DNA of 64,000 nt, from positions 1-64,000 of the forward strand of contig NZ_JANIBJ010000017.1 of assembly GCF_024505185.1 (NCBI RefSeq), in the 5' to 3' direction. This DNA comes from Methylomonas subterranea. Lineage in GTDB: Bacteria > Pseudomonadota > Gammaproteobacteria > Methylococcales > Methylomonadaceae. Each line of letters starts with the position of its first letter. The first letter of the stretch is position 1. This document shows, piece by piece, positions 15,451 through 24,281 of this stretch. The notes under the pieces were generated by a model. That model was not told where the DNA came from. It did no database searches and was given only the letters and a program-made list of their open reading frames with translations. The position numbers and the translations under genes are program-made.

Positions 15451-16154
15451 GTCAATTATCGCGAGAACTGGCCTTACGTATCGCGCTGGCAACGCGCGTC
15501 CTGCCCGGTGTAGACGTCCCGCAACTGCTCGGCATTTTGCACGAAAAGGTCGGCTCGCCGCTGGACGATGAAAAGCTCAAATCCATCACCGTCACCAATC
15601 TGAAAACCGGCATCGGCAGTTTGGACGGCGAGGAAGACGGCGAAGACATCGGCATCGGCTTGGCCAACATCAAACTGGCCGTGCGCTATCTATGGGGCGA
15701 GGAAGACGAAGACGAAGGTCTACCGGAAATTCAAACCTACAAGGACGGCGACATGCCGGAATCGATCCGGGTGGCGGTGGCCTCCAACAGCGGCGCCCTG
15801 CTGAACGGCCATTTCGGTTCCTGCATCCGTTTTCTAGTGTATCAATTGTCCCGCACCGAATGCCGCCTAATCGACATCCGCTCGACCATAGAGGCCGACA
15901 ACGCCGACGACCGCAACCTGTTCCGCGCCACTCTGATTGAGGATTGCCACGTGCTGTTCGTGCAATCCATAGGCGGCCCGGCGGCAGCCAAGGTGATCCG
16001 CGCCGACATCTATCCGATCAAGGTACCCGACGTGATCGATGCGGTGGACAAGCTGACCGAATTCCAAAGCGTGTTCGACGCCGCGCCGCCCTGGATGGCC
16101 AAGGCCCTGGGCCGTGGCGCCGAGGAAAGAAAACGCTTCGTGGCACACGAATAA
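15447..16154 (+). CDS. nafY: NafY/NifY-family FeMo-cofactor-binding protein
   Basis: A 235-residue protein. The N-terminal half (about 1-100) resembles the NifDK-interacting helical domain of NafY. The C-terminal half (from SIRVAVASNSGALLNGHFGS) is the dinitrogenase cofactor-binding domain shared by NifX, NifY and NafY. His in GHFGS matches the residue shown to be a FeMo-co ligand in Azotobacter NafY. The role would be holding cofactor or stabilising apo-dinitrogenase. It is the last gene of the rnf operon, followed by a hairpin. Distinguishing NafY from NifY by sequence alone is uncertain. Confidence 0.85.
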   Translation: MSQLSRELALRIALATRVLPGVDVPQLLGILHEKVGSPLDDEKLKSITVTNLKTGIGSLDGEEDGEDIGIGLANIKLAVRYLWGEEDEDEGLPEIQTYKDGDMPESIRVAVASNSGALLNGHFGSCIRFLVYQLSRTECRLIDIRSTIEADNADDRNLFRATLIEDCHVLFVQSIGGPAAAKVIRADIYPIKVPDVIDAVDKLTEFQSVFDAAPPWMAKALGRGAEERKRFVAHE

Positions 16155-16169
16155 AACCCGCTTTGCCCT

Positions 16170-16199
16170 GGGCGGTTTTGTCTATCGGCAAAACCGCCC
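16170..16199 (+). terminator. Hairpin after the rnf-nafY operon
   Basis: A perfect 11-bp stem GGGCGGTTTTG/CAAAACCGCCC (16170-16180, 16189-16199) with an 8-nt loop begins 15 bp after the nafY stop. The following sequence is pyrimidine-rich (CTCCTCTCCC) rather than a clean T run, so terminator strength is uncertain. Confidence 0.6.
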
Positions 16200-16350
16200 C
16201 TCCTCTCCCAACCGTTTGGCGTTTCAGCCAAAGGTCTTGTCCGCCGTTAGCCTTTTCCCTCCCTTCCGCCATTGCCCGGTCCGAAAACATTGACAGCACC
16301 CTATAACGGGTTATAGTCGGCGGCCATTGAGCAAAAAGACCCGAGGAGGC

Positions 16351-17307
16351 ATGGTGGCGCTGGATTTATCCGATACCCTGGTGATAGGCGTGACCGCAAC
16401 GGCGCTATTCGATTTAAGCGAAGCGGATGCGGTATTTCGCGAACAATTCGCCGACGATAAAGAATCCGCAATTCAGCACTATCGCGAATACATGCAGGCC
16501 AGGGAAAACGATGCATTGACCGACGGCACCGGCATGCCACTGGTAAAAGCCTTGTTGGATTTGAACAGATATCAACCGGCGGGCGAACCGCCCTTGATCG
16601 AGGTGGTGGTGATGTCGCGCAACAGCCCGGAAACCGGCATCCGGGTGTTCAACAACATCAGGGACAGAAAAATACCCATTTCCCGGCATGCCTTTACCGG
16701 CGGCGAATCGGTGGTCGACTACCTGGAGGCCTTCGATGTCGACCTGTTCCTGACCACCAATATCAAGGATGCACAGAAAGTCATCGACGGCAAAACCTGT
16801 GCCGCGGCCATCGTAAAAAAACCTCCCGTCGACTTGGGCGACATCCCCGAGGGCCAGGTTCGCATCGCCTTCGACGGCGATGCCGTGCTGTTCGACGACA
16901 GCAGCGAGATCGTCTACAAGGCGGAGGGATTGGGCCGCTTTCATAGCAACGAAGACGAAAACCAGGATGTCCCAATGCCGGAAGGACCTTATGCCGCCTT
17001 GCTGAAAAAGCTATCGCGCCTGCAGGACCGCTTGCCGTTCAGCGTGGCGTTTTCGCCGGTGCGAATTGCCATAGTCACCGCCAGGAATGCACCGGCGGAA
17101 ATGCGGGTAATCAAAACCCTGCGCCATTGGGGCGTCTATGTGGATGAAGTATTCTTTCTGGGCGGGCTGGAAAAAGCCAAAGTGCTGAAGGCCTTCAGGC
17201 CGCATATTTTCTTCGACGATCAAGACCTGCACCTGGAAGAAGCGGCAAAGTACGTGCCCTCGGGAAAAGTCCCGCATAGCAGCGATTCGCCGCTGCATAA
17301 AAAATGA
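16351..17307 (+). CDS. Cytosolic 5'-nucleotidase (NT5C1-like, HAD fold)
   Basis: A protein of about 318 residues matching bacterial relatives of cytosolic 5'-nucleotidase 1. The N-terminal LVIGVTATALFDLSEADAVF and the middle VVVMSRNSPETGIRVFNNIR and RIAFDGDAVLFDDSSE are typical, and IAIVTARNAPAEMR and IFFDDQDLHLEE supply HAD-like aspartates. The role would be hydrolysis of nucleoside 5'-monophosphates. The start is uncertain: ATG 16351 follows GAGGAGG at a very short distance, GTG 16354 is next in frame, and TTG 16327 would add 8 residues. It stands alone between the nif block and the glycan operon. Confidence 0.85.
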   Translation: MVALDLSDTLVIGVTATALFDLSEADAVFREQFADDKESAIQHYREYMQARENDALTDGTGMPLVKALLDLNRYQPAGEPPLIEVVVMSRNSPETGIRVFNNIRDRKIPISRHAFTGGESVVDYLEAFDVDLFLTTNIKDAQKVIDGKTCAAAIVKKPPVDLGDIPEGQVRIAFDGDAVLFDDSSEIVYKAEGLGRFHSNEDENQDVPMPEGPYAALLKKLSRLQDRLPFSVAFSPVRIAIVTARNAPAEMRVIKTLRHWGVYVDEVFFLGGLEKAKVLKAFRPHIFFDDQDLHLEEAAKYVPSGKVPHSSDSPLHKK

Positions 17308-17439
17308 AGATGCCGGATAAAGTGCGAACTTCATACCGAACAGGCGTGCATTCCGATTGATACGCAAGATATTCCAGTTTAAAGTTGCGCACCGTCATCC
17401 CTATAGCGCGGCAAATTAACGCCGCCTGGTACCTCTATT

Positions 17440-18498
17440 TTGCAAAATTCAAGCAAAAGCGCTTTTATAACCGGAATTACCGGTCAGGACGGCTGGTATC
17501 TGGCTCACAATCTGTTGGCCAAGGGTTATAGGGTGCACGGTATCGCCAGACATTTGCGTCCCGGACGGCACTGCGTGCCCTTCGACAGTCGCATCGAACT
17601 GATGCGCGCATGCCTGACCGATCCCGGGCAAATCAAAGCCGCATTGCTGCATAGCCGTCCCGATGAAATCTATAACCTGGCGGCATTCTCGCGCACCTAC
17701 GCCTCGCGGGCCTTTCCCGAGGCGGTTTTTGCGGTCAATGGCCTGGGCGCCGTATCGATATTCGACTTGGCGCGGGATATTTGTCCCGGCGCCAAAATTT
17801 TCCAGGCTTCATCTTCGGAAATGTTCGGCAAGCCGCCCAGACAGCCGCAAAACGAGGCTACGCCTTTCAATCCGCTAAATCCTTACGCCGAGGCAAAAAT
17901 ATATGCGCATGCCGCCGCCGCTGATTATAGAAATCGCCACGGCCAATTCATTGCTTGCGGCATTTTGTTCAATCACGAAAGCGAGCGTAGCGCACAGGAC
18001 TTCGCCCTGCAGAAAATCGCCCACGGCGCGGCCTGCGCACGGCTTGGCTTGCGCGAATCGCCGCTAAAAAACGAACTGGGCATGCCGATGGTTTCAGACG
18101 GCCGATTGCACATGGGTAATCTTACCGCCGCCCGCGACTGGGGATATGCCAGGGATTACGTCGAGGCCATGTGGAAGGTATTGCAACACGATACGCCGGA
18201 CGACTTTGTGATAGGCACCGGCCATAGCCGCGACTTGGAAACCATCTGCGAAATTGCTTACCGTTCAGTGAACCTGGATTGGCGGAACCACGTTCAGACC
18301 GATACCGGCTTGCTGAGGCCGGTCGATGCCGGACGGACCCAAGCAGACACCGGCAAAATCGCCGGTTTACTGGGATGGCAAGCCGAGACGAGCATGGCCG
18401 TGATGCTCGGCAACATGATTGACGCTCAAACAAGCATTTTAGCCGCCGAATTGAACCTCTCCATTTCCGACATTCCCGCCCGTCAAACATGCGCATAG
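17440..18498 (+). CDS. GDP-mannose 4,6-dehydratase-like NAD(P)-dependent sugar dehydratase
   Basis: A 352-residue extended short-chain dehydrogenase/reductase. ITGITGQDGWYLAHNLLAKG is the nucleotide-binding motif, ASSSEMFGK the Ser/Glu catalytic region, and NPYAEAKIYAH holds the YxxxK pair. FNHESERS and WGYARDYVEAMWKVLQ are GMD-family signatures. It probably makes GDP-4-keto-6-deoxymannose for a surface glycan. The TTG at 17440 is used because the Rossmann motif starts 9 residues later and no ATG is available before it. The 3' end overlaps the next glycosyltransferase by 10 bp. Confidence 0.85.
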   Translation: MQNSSKSAFITGITGQDGWYLAHNLLAKGYRVHGIARHLRPGRHCVPFDSRIELMRACLTDPGQIKAALLHSRPDEIYNLAAFSRTYASRAFPEAVFAVNGLGAVSIFDLARDICPGAKIFQASSSEMFGKPPRQPQNEATPFNPLNPYAEAKIYAHAAAADYRNRHGQFIACGILFNHESERSAQDFALQKIAHGAACARLGLRESPLKNELGMPMVSDGRLHMGNLTAARDWGYARDYVEAMWKVLQHDTPDDFVIGTGHSRDLETICEIAYRSVNLDWRNHVQTDTGLLRPVDAGRTQADTGKIAGLLGWQAETSMAVMLGNMIDAQTSILAAELNLSISDIPARQTCA

Positions 18499-19625
18499 TT
18501 TTAAATACCACACCTTTATTGGGTCCGCTGACCGGTATAGGGCAATATGTTCATCATCTGGCCATGGAACTGGCCAAGTTGCGCGAACATGAGGTTCATT
18601 ATTACACCGGTCGCACATGGTCCAGGCTACCGCCTTCGCCATCGATGCCGAATATGAATTCGTTGATCTGCAAGATCAGGAGGGCCATGCCGTTCGGCTA
18701 CGATCTGAGCAGATTGATACAAATTCAAGGCTTCGGCGGCCGAAGCGCCGACTTTGACCTTTATCACGAGCCCAATTATCTGGCGCTGCCGTTTGACGGC
18801 GCGACAGTCGTAACCGTGCATGATTTCTCCTGGCTACATTACCCGCAATACCATCCCAAGATCCGGATTAAAGCAATGGAACGCTATTTTGATCGCGCGG
18901 TGCGGCAAGCCTGCCATCTGCTTACCGATTCGGAATATGTCCGCCAGGAAGTCATAAAGTATCTGTCCTTTCCGGCGGACAAGGTGACCGCCGTGCCGTT
19001 GGGCCTGGAACACGACTGCCGGCCGAGAAACGCCGCCGAATGTCAAGGCAGCCTGCTCCGGCAAGCGCTGACTTTCAAACAGTACTTTCTGGTGGTCGGC
19101 ACATTGGAGCCGCGAAAAAACCTGGGCACCATATTGCAGGCTTATCGAAATTTGGCGCCCTCGATTCGCCGCCGCTATCCCTTGGTGATCGCCGGCATGG
19201 CGGGCTGGGGAGATAATCCGTTCAGCCGGCGTTTTGCCGATCTGCTCGCCGCCGGGCAGGTACGTTATCTCGGTTATCTGCCGCGGCGGGAATTATTGGA
19301 AATCATGGCCGCCGCGCGGGCCTTGCTGTATCCGTCGATTTACGAAGGCTTCGGACTGCCGCCGCTGGAGGCCATGGGTTGCGGTGTGATTCCCGTGGTT
19401 TCGGCGGCCTCCTCGCTGCCGGAAGTGGTGGGCGATATCGGCATCCAACTGATGGCCGAAGACACGGAGGCCTGGACGCAAGCCATGGAAGGATTGACGG
19501 CGGATACTGAATCACCCGGTCCGGAATACGCCAATCGCTTGCTGGAGCGCGCCGGCCGGTTCAGTTGGCAAAAGTGCGCCGCGGAAACCGTGGCCGTCTA
19601 CCAAAAAGTGCTAAAAACCGCATGA
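18489..19625 (+). CDS. Family 4-type (GT-B) glycosyltransferase
   Basis: A 378-residue GT-B enzyme of the group 1 mannosyltransferase type. The N-terminal TPLLGPLTGIGQYVHHL and YFLVVGTLEPRKNLGTILQA open the acceptor and donor domains. LLYPSIYEGFGLPPLEAMGC is the donor-sugar E-x7-E motif. The donor sugar may be GDP-mannose or a derivative, given the upstream dehydratase, which is inference. It overlaps both neighbours (10 bp upstream, ATGA downstream), indicating one operon. Confidence 0.9.
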   Translation: MRIVLNTTPLLGPLTGIGQYVHHLAMELAKLREHEVHYYTGRTWSRLPPSPSMPNMNSLICKIRRAMPFGYDLSRLIQIQGFGGRSADFDLYHEPNYLALPFDGATVVTVHDFSWLHYPQYHPKIRIKAMERYFDRAVRQACHLLTDSEYVRQEVIKYLSFPADKVTAVPLGLEHDCRPRNAAECQGSLLRQALTFKQYFLVVGTLEPRKNLGTILQAYRNLAPSIRRRYPLVIAGMAGWGDNPFSRRFADLLAAGQVRYLGYLPRRELLEIMAAARALLYPSIYEGFGLPPLEAMGCGVIPVVSAASSLPEVVGDIGIQLMAEDTEAWTQAMEGLTADTESPGPEYANRLLERAGRFSWQKCAAETVAVYQKVLKTA

Positions 19626-20791
19626 AGGTTCTGCACGTCTACCGTTGTTACTATCCCGACCAATTCGGCGGCCTGCAGGAGGCCATCCGGCAAATCGCCC
19701 TCGCCACCCAACCCTTCGGCGTGGAATCACGCATTTTCACTCTGTCGCCCAATCCCTTGCCGGAAATCATCGAGGCGCAAGAAGCACGCATCATCCGCGG
19801 CCGCTCATGGCTGAGTCCGCTGTCCTGCGATATCGGCGGCCCCGCCGCTTATGCGAAATTCCGCCGGCTGGCGGAGTGGGCCGACATCATTCATTACCAA
19901 TTTCCCTGGCCGTTTGCCGACTTGATGCATGTGGCCGCGAAGCCGCAAAAACCCGCGCTGATCACCTATCAGTCGGATATCGTCGGCAAGGGCCTGGCGG
20001 CAACCTTGTGCAAACCATTGACCATGAAAATGCTTGCCAACATGGATTGCATCGTAGCGACCTCGCCGCAGTATCGCGATTCCAGTCCCGTGTTGTCGCA
20101 CCCCGGCTTGGCGGGCAAATTACGGGTGATTCCGTTGGCGATCAGCGAAGTGGCTTACGACAAATCGGCGGATTTTTCCGCCTTCGATAACCAGCGGTTC
20201 GATGCCGACAAGCCCTTCGTGCTGTTTATTGGCGCCTTTCGCCGCTACAAGGGGCTGAGCAACCTGTTGGCCGCCGCAAAATGGGTAAACGGCCAAATCG
20301 TCTTGATAGGCAGCGGACAGTTAACATCCGAAACGATGGCGGAAGCCCGGCGCCTGGGGCTGAATAATCTGATATTCCTCGGTAGCCAAACGCAGGCGGC
20401 AAAAGTGGCGTTTTTGCGCAAAACAAAAGCAGTGGTCCTGCCCTCGGATTTGCGCTCCGAAGCCTTCGGCATGGTTTTGGTTGAGGGGCTGATGTTTGGA
20501 AAGCCCTTGATTTGCTGCGACATCGATACCGGCGTTAATTACGTAAACGCCCGCAACGAAACCGGCTTTACGGTACCCGCAAACGACCCGCGCGCGTTGG
20601 CCGATGCGATAAACCGTTTGCTGGACGACGAGGAACTCAACCAGCGCATGGGAACAGCGGCAAGACAGCGTTACGAACGGTATTTTTCCGGCGAGCAAAT
20701 GGGAGCAGCCTACGCGGCAACCTATCGGCAGCTGTTGGAACAACGGAAATACCCGGCCCACCTCGTCAAGCAAACCGACCCGGGGCTTTGA
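19622..20791 (+). CDS. Family 4-type (GT-B) glycosyltransferase
   Basis: A 389-residue GT-B enzyme starting MKVLHVYRCYYPDQFGGLQE. The donor site shows VLFIGAFRRYKGLSNLLAAA and LPSDLRSEAFGMVLVEGLMF. ATG 19622 is chosen because it overlaps the previous stop (ATGA) and begins the conserved N-terminal fold. A longer open frame starting at 19565 lies entirely within the previous gene. Part of the glycan operon, directly before the exporter gene. Confidence 0.9.
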   Translation: MKVLHVYRCYYPDQFGGLQEAIRQIALATQPFGVESRIFTLSPNPLPEIIEAQEARIIRGRSWLSPLSCDIGGPAAYAKFRRLAEWADIIHYQFPWPFADLMHVAAKPQKPALITYQSDIVGKGLAATLCKPLTMKMLANMDCIVATSPQYRDSSPVLSHPGLAGKLRVIPLAISEVAYDKSADFSAFDNQRFDADKPFVLFIGAFRRYKGLSNLLAAAKWVNGQIVLIGSGQLTSETMAEARRLGLNNLIFLGSQTQAAKVAFLRKTKAVVLPSDLRSEAFGMVLVEGLMFGKPLICCDIDTGVNYVNARNETGFTVPANDPRALADAINRLLDDEELNQRMGTAARQRYERYFSGEQMGAAYAATYRQLLEQRKYPAHLVKQTDPGL

Positions 20792-22542
20792 TGAGCGAAA
20801 AAACCTCTAGCGATACCCGCGCGCTGTTAAGAGTCCTCTGGCGCCACATAAGCGCGGAAAAGCAACGCAAATTATCTTATCTGGCCGTCGCTCTGATGCT
20901 GAGCGGGCTAGCGGAAACCGTTAGCATAGGCACCGTCCTGCCGTTTCTGTTTGCCCTGACGCTGTCCGAAGAACATTTTCAACACCCGCTGTTCCAGCCT
21001 TTTCTACAGCTGTCGAATACGTTCCTGCCAAATCAGTTGCTGCTAACGCTGACCTTGGTTTTCGGAATCAGCGTGCTTATCAGCGGCGGGATGCGTTTAT
21101 TCGGGGTATGGGCCACATCGCGACTGGCTTTTTCCGTCGGTGCCGACTTGGGCTTGAACCTCTATCGTAGGGTACTGTTTCAACCCTACGACGTTCATGT
21201 CGGCCGCAACAGCAGCGCGGTGCTCAATCTGGTTTCGGGCAAGGTCGACAATGTGATCACCCATATCCTGTTGCCGATATTAAGCCTATTCGGTCACGGC
21301 GTGATGCTGATACTGATATTGGCCTTGATGATATTGGTGAATAGCGCCGTCACGCTGCTGGTATTTAGCGGATTCGGTTTATGTTACTGGCTGATATCCG
21401 GGCTTACCCGCTCCAACTTGCTGCATAACAGCCAAACCCTGGTTAAAGAATCCACTGGGTTGGTGAAAAGCGTGCAGGAAGGTCTGGGCGGCATACGCGA
21501 CATTCTGATCGACGGGTCTCAACCGGTTTATGCCGAACAATTTCAGCGGATTAATCGCGCTTTGCGGCGAGTGCAGTCGAACAACATATTCATCGGCGCT
21601 TTTCCCCGTTATCTGATGGAGGCACTGGGCATGTGCTTTATCGCCGTATTGGCTTATGTTCTGATTCGGCAACAGAATGGCGCGACTTCCGCGATTCCCT
21701 TATTGGGCCTGTTCGGCTTGGCCGCGCAAAGAATATTGCCGCTGCTGCAACAATGTTACGGCGCATGGGCCAATATACATATCGGCCGCAAGTCCCTGCG
21801 AGATATCGTCGAAATACTCGAAAAACCTTCACCCGACTCGGACGTATTGCCGTCATCGCCGATAGTTTTCCAAACAGAAATAGCGCTGAATCAACTTTCG
21901 TTCCGTTACGATTCGGCAACACCCTGGATATTGAAAAACATCGATTTAAGCATAAGCAAGGGGGAAAGAATCGGGCTTAGCGGAAAAACCGGTAGCGGCA
22001 AGAGCACCCTGCTGGACATTATCATGGGATTACTGCAACCCATTGAAGGCAACATGATGATAGACGGTCAGATTATCAACGCCGCCAACCGTCGGAGCTG
22101 GCAAGCCCGCATTGCCCACGTGCCGCAAGCGATTTTTCTGGCGGATACAGACATTGAGAGTAACATCGCATTCGGCCAGTCCAAGCCCGATATCGAGCGT
22201 CAACGCGTCCGAAAAGCCGCCCGGCAAGCGCAAATCGCCGATCTGATCGAATCTTGGCCGCAAGGCTACCAAACCCGCATCGGAGAACGAGGGATTAAAC
22301 TCTCGGGCGGGCAGCGCCAACGGCTCGGGCTGGCGCGCGCGCTTTACAAGCAAGCGGATGTGATTATTCTCGACGAAGCCACCAACGCGCTCGACATGGC
22401 CACGGAACAAGCCGTAATACACACCATTCACGCGCTTGCCGGCGATGTTACGCTTATAATCGTCGCTCATCGCCATTCGGCTTTTACAAATTGTGATCGG
22501 GTTTACGAATTAATCGACGGAAAAATCCGCTTAATCCCTTGA
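20791..22542 (+). CDS. ABC exporter, fused membrane and ATPase domains
   Basis: A 583-residue half transporter with about six N-terminal membrane helices (about residues 15-320) and a C-terminal ATPase. Walker A is GKTGSGKST, signature LSGGQRQRLGLARAL, Walker B DVIILDEATNALD, and the switch is IIVAHRHS. It resembles PglK/MsbA-type flippases that move lipid-linked sugars across the inner membrane. Placed last in the glycan operon it would export the product made by the upstream enzymes, which is inference from position. The ATG overlaps the previous stop by one base; a TTG just before it would be the alternative. Confidence 0.9.
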   Translation: MSEKTSSDTRALLRVLWRHISAEKQRKLSYLAVALMLSGLAETVSIGTVLPFLFALTLSEEHFQHPLFQPFLQLSNTFLPNQLLLTLTLVFGISVLISGGMRLFGVWATSRLAFSVGADLGLNLYRRVLFQPYDVHVGRNSSAVLNLVSGKVDNVITHILLPILSLFGHGVMLILILALMILVNSAVTLLVFSGFGLCYWLISGLTRSNLLHNSQTLVKESTGLVKSVQEGLGGIRDILIDGSQPVYAEQFQRINRALRRVQSNNIFIGAFPRYLMEALGMCFIAVLAYVLIRQQNGATSAIPLLGLFGLAAQRILPLLQQCYGAWANIHIGRKSLRDIVEILEKPSPDSDVLPSSPIVFQTEIALNQLSFRYDSATPWILKNIDLSISKGERIGLSGKTGSGKSTLLDIIMGLLQPIEGNMMIDGQIINAANRRSWQARIAHVPQAIFLADTDIESNIAFGQSKPDIERQRVRKAARQAQIADLIESWPQGYQTRIGERGIKLSGGQRQRLGLARALYKQADVIILDEATNALDMATEQAVIHTIHALAGDVTLIIVAHRHSAFTNCDRVYELIDGKIRLIP

Positions 22543-22571
22543 CGGGGAATAACGGTTTATAAGGTTTTACG

Positions 22572-22624
22572 GAGTAAGGATTCCGGCCAAAACAACTTCC
22601 GCATTCTGTTCCGTCTCTCTCCGG
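22572..22624 (+). repeat. 53-bp direct repeat, left copy
   Basis: It begins GAGTAAGGATTCCGG and matches 24229-24281 in the same orientation with 10 mismatches and no gaps. It lies just outside the left 107-bp inverted repeat. Confidence 0.8.
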
Positions 22625-22629
22625 GACGG

Positions 22630-22736
22630 TTACTCTGAAAGTCACGCGGCAACGGCCCAGAACACTAAGGACATAACGCAGTTGACTTTCATTTGCCGGG
22701 GCGATGCCGAGCCTTCATGAGCGTTACTCTGAAAGT
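22630..22736 (+). repeat. 107-bp inverted repeat, left copy
   Basis: The reverse complement of 24128-24234 matches at 103 of 107 positions. It begins TTACTCTGAAAGTCACG and ends with the widely repeated module that contains TTTGCCGGGGCGATGC. The pair brackets a region holding one GT2-like gene. Confidence 0.9.
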
Positions 22737-22751
22737 AAAAAATCGAGCGGG

Positions 22752-22844
22752 TACGGTTGCTTGTTGGACAGGCGTCGGCAGCAAGGATGCTGCCGACGAG
22801 CCTACACGGACGTATTTACGGCGTCCTGTGCGGCGAGGAACCGT
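22752..22844. repeat. Palindromic module B, copy 1
   Basis: A roughly 90-bp module with an outer imperfect stem (from GGTTGCTTGTTGGACAGG to CCTGTGCGGCGAGGAACC) and an inner perfect hairpin GTCGGCAGCA/TGCTGCCGAC with loop AGGA (22774-22797). A second copy at 34153-34246 keeps the fold through compensating base changes. It has no coding sign and may be a MITE-like element or a structured RNA. Confidence 0.7.
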
Positions 22845-22856
22845 GCCCAGCTGCAC

Positions 22857-23022
22857 TACTTTCATTTGCCGGGGCGATGCCCAGTCTTCATGAGCGTTAC
22901 TCTGAAAGTCATGCTGGGAGCAACGCATAGTCCCGATTCGCAAGGCCATCATCGCGACTGTGCATCGCTGCTACGAGTCTGTCTTTCAGTTGCCGGGGCG
23001 ATACACCAGTTTCATGATCGTT
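22857..23022. repeat. REP-like modules, degraded copies
   Basis: Two further copies of the TTTGCCGGGGCGATGC module (22857-22909 and, degraded, 22980-23022) flank a degraded version of the REPIN hairpin (ACGCATAGTCCCGAT with TCGCGACTGTGCAT). Beyond them 23023-23162 shows nothing recognisable before the next gene. Confidence 0.6.
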
Positions 23023-23162
23023 AGGGTGATATAAATTAAGGACGGAGTCCTAACAGACCTGATCCGCCAAACGTATATAGCCGTGTGGCTTGACGACATT
23101 GCCAGAGCGAATTGGCGTTATTGAATTACCACATACCAAATTTATCCAGCACACAGAATTCA

Positions 23163-24032
23163 ATGAAAAATAAGGTGTTTTTAAAGGTTGTAATATTCAG
23201 TTGCGAGCAGCCGGATAAAGTGATGGATACCGTCGGTAACCTGCTGAACAATGAATATGACGATATTCAAGTTGTTTTAGCGACGTCGTCAATCGATTCC
23301 GTGCAGGCAACCGGTAATTACCAGCCGATTCATATCCCGGACAAATCCGTATACCATCTCAGGGCCCATATCGGCCAATTATCGCAAGATAGCGAGTGGA
23401 CCTTGCTTTTTGAAGACCACAACCATGTGGATAGCGCTTATATGGGGTATGTATATCAACGCCTTAAAACGGTTCCGGAAACTGTGTCTAGCGTTTATGG
23501 GCCGCTGAGCAATAAAAAATCCACCAATAGCTGGTCGTTTGCCAGCTTTATTATGACCGGCGGCAAATTATGGTATCCGATTCAAAATGCACCGGACGAA
23601 TCGGTAATATTTAACGTCGCATACCGAAGCAAGTTATTAGCTGGAAAAAAATATCAATTGGGCGAATTCGAACGGGAGGCATTCAAAATACTCCGCGGCG
23701 AGAAAGTCTACAACCCCGACATGATCGCCGATCATTATCAATACAGAACTTTTCCCAGCGTAATGTTCTACCACTTTTGCAATGGCCGGGCTTCGGGCGC
23801 TCTGTGCGAGAAATCCTTAGTCCGAAGAATAAGTTGGTCCTTCCGCCATGCCAAAGCTATAACCGGTAGCCGATTTTTGGCATTAAAAAATATAATTCAC
23901 AACCATCGGCAACAGGAAAATCTCCCGCCTTATTTGGAATTCCAGTTGTATATTTTATGTTTATCGCATGCCTTGGGCGCCATTTACGGTGCATGGTTTG
24001 GCGTGGGAAAGGCGCTGAAATTTCTTGAGTAA
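23163..24032 (+). CDS. GT2-like putative glycosyltransferase between inverted repeats
   Basis: A 289-residue protein starting MKNKVFLKVVIFSCEQPDKV. Features weakly resemble family 2 glycosyltransferases: an N-terminal Rossmann-like start, a central acidic stretch LLFEDHNHVDSAYMGYV in the DxD position, FNVAYRSKLLAGKKYQLGEF, and FYHFCNGRASGALC before a C-terminal hydrophobic segment. The family call is therefore tentative. Its codons look more AT-rich than those of the glycan operon. It is isolated from that operon by about 600 bp of repeats and is bracketed by 107-bp inverted repeats and 53-bp direct repeats, suggesting insertion as a cassette. ATG 23163 is chosen; a TTG at 23112 would extend it by 17 residues. 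Confidence 0.6.
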   Translation: MKNKVFLKVVIFSCEQPDKVMDTVGNLLNNEYDDIQVVLATSSIDSVQATGNYQPIHIPDKSVYHLRAHIGQLSQDSEWTLLFEDHNHVDSAYMGYVYQRLKTVPETVSSVYGPLSNKKSTNSWSFASFIMTGGKLWYPIQNAPDESVIFNVAYRSKLLAGKKYQLGEFEREAFKILRGEKVYNPDMIADHYQYRTFPSVMFYHFCNGRASGALCEKSLVRRISWSFRHAKAITGSRFLALKNIIHNHRQQENLPPYLEFQLYILCLSHALGAIYGAWFGVGKALKFLE

Positions 24033-24127
24033 CACTCATGAAACCGGCGCATCGCCCCGGCAAATGAAAGGCAGCCTCGTAACGATGATAGCCATGTGAA
24101 TCGCGACTATGCGTCGCTCCCACCATG
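24033..24127. repeat. REP-like module copies right of the GT2 gene
   Basis: It contains a reverse-oriented copy of the TGCATCGCCCCGGCAAATG-type module (24036-24070) and a single REP-like half (AATCGCGACTATGCGTCGCTC). It is continuous with the right 107-bp inverted repeat. Confidence 0.6.
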
Positions 24128-24234
24128 ACATTCAGAGTAACGTTCATGAAGGCTCGGCATCGCCCCGGCAAATGAAAGTCAACAGCGTTATGTCCTTAGT
24201 TTTCTGGGCCGTTGCCGCGTGACTTTCAGAGTAA
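24128..24234 (-). repeat. 107-bp inverted repeat, right copy
   Basis: Inverted partner of 22630-22736 with only four mismatches. It includes the module GGCTCGGCATCGCCCCGGC and ends CGCGTGACTTTCAGAGTAA. Confidence 0.9.
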
Positions 24235-24281
24235 GGATTCTGACCGCAATAACTTCCCCATTCTGTTCCCTCGTCCTCCGG
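24229..24281 (+). repeat. 53-bp direct repeat, right copy
   Basis: Same orientation as 22572-22624, 43 of 53 positions identical. It overlaps the end of the right inverted repeat by 6 bp. Confidence 0.8.

Noticed and set aside
22629-23030. A CRISPR array in the repeat cluster
   Set aside because: Repeats are irregularly spaced, vary in length, occur in both orientations and are combined with palindromic modules; no cas genes are in the window.
22570-24281. An insertion sequence with its transposase
   Set aside because: The bracketed gene resembles a glycosyltransferase and not a transposase; no DDE or tyrosine recombinase motif is present.
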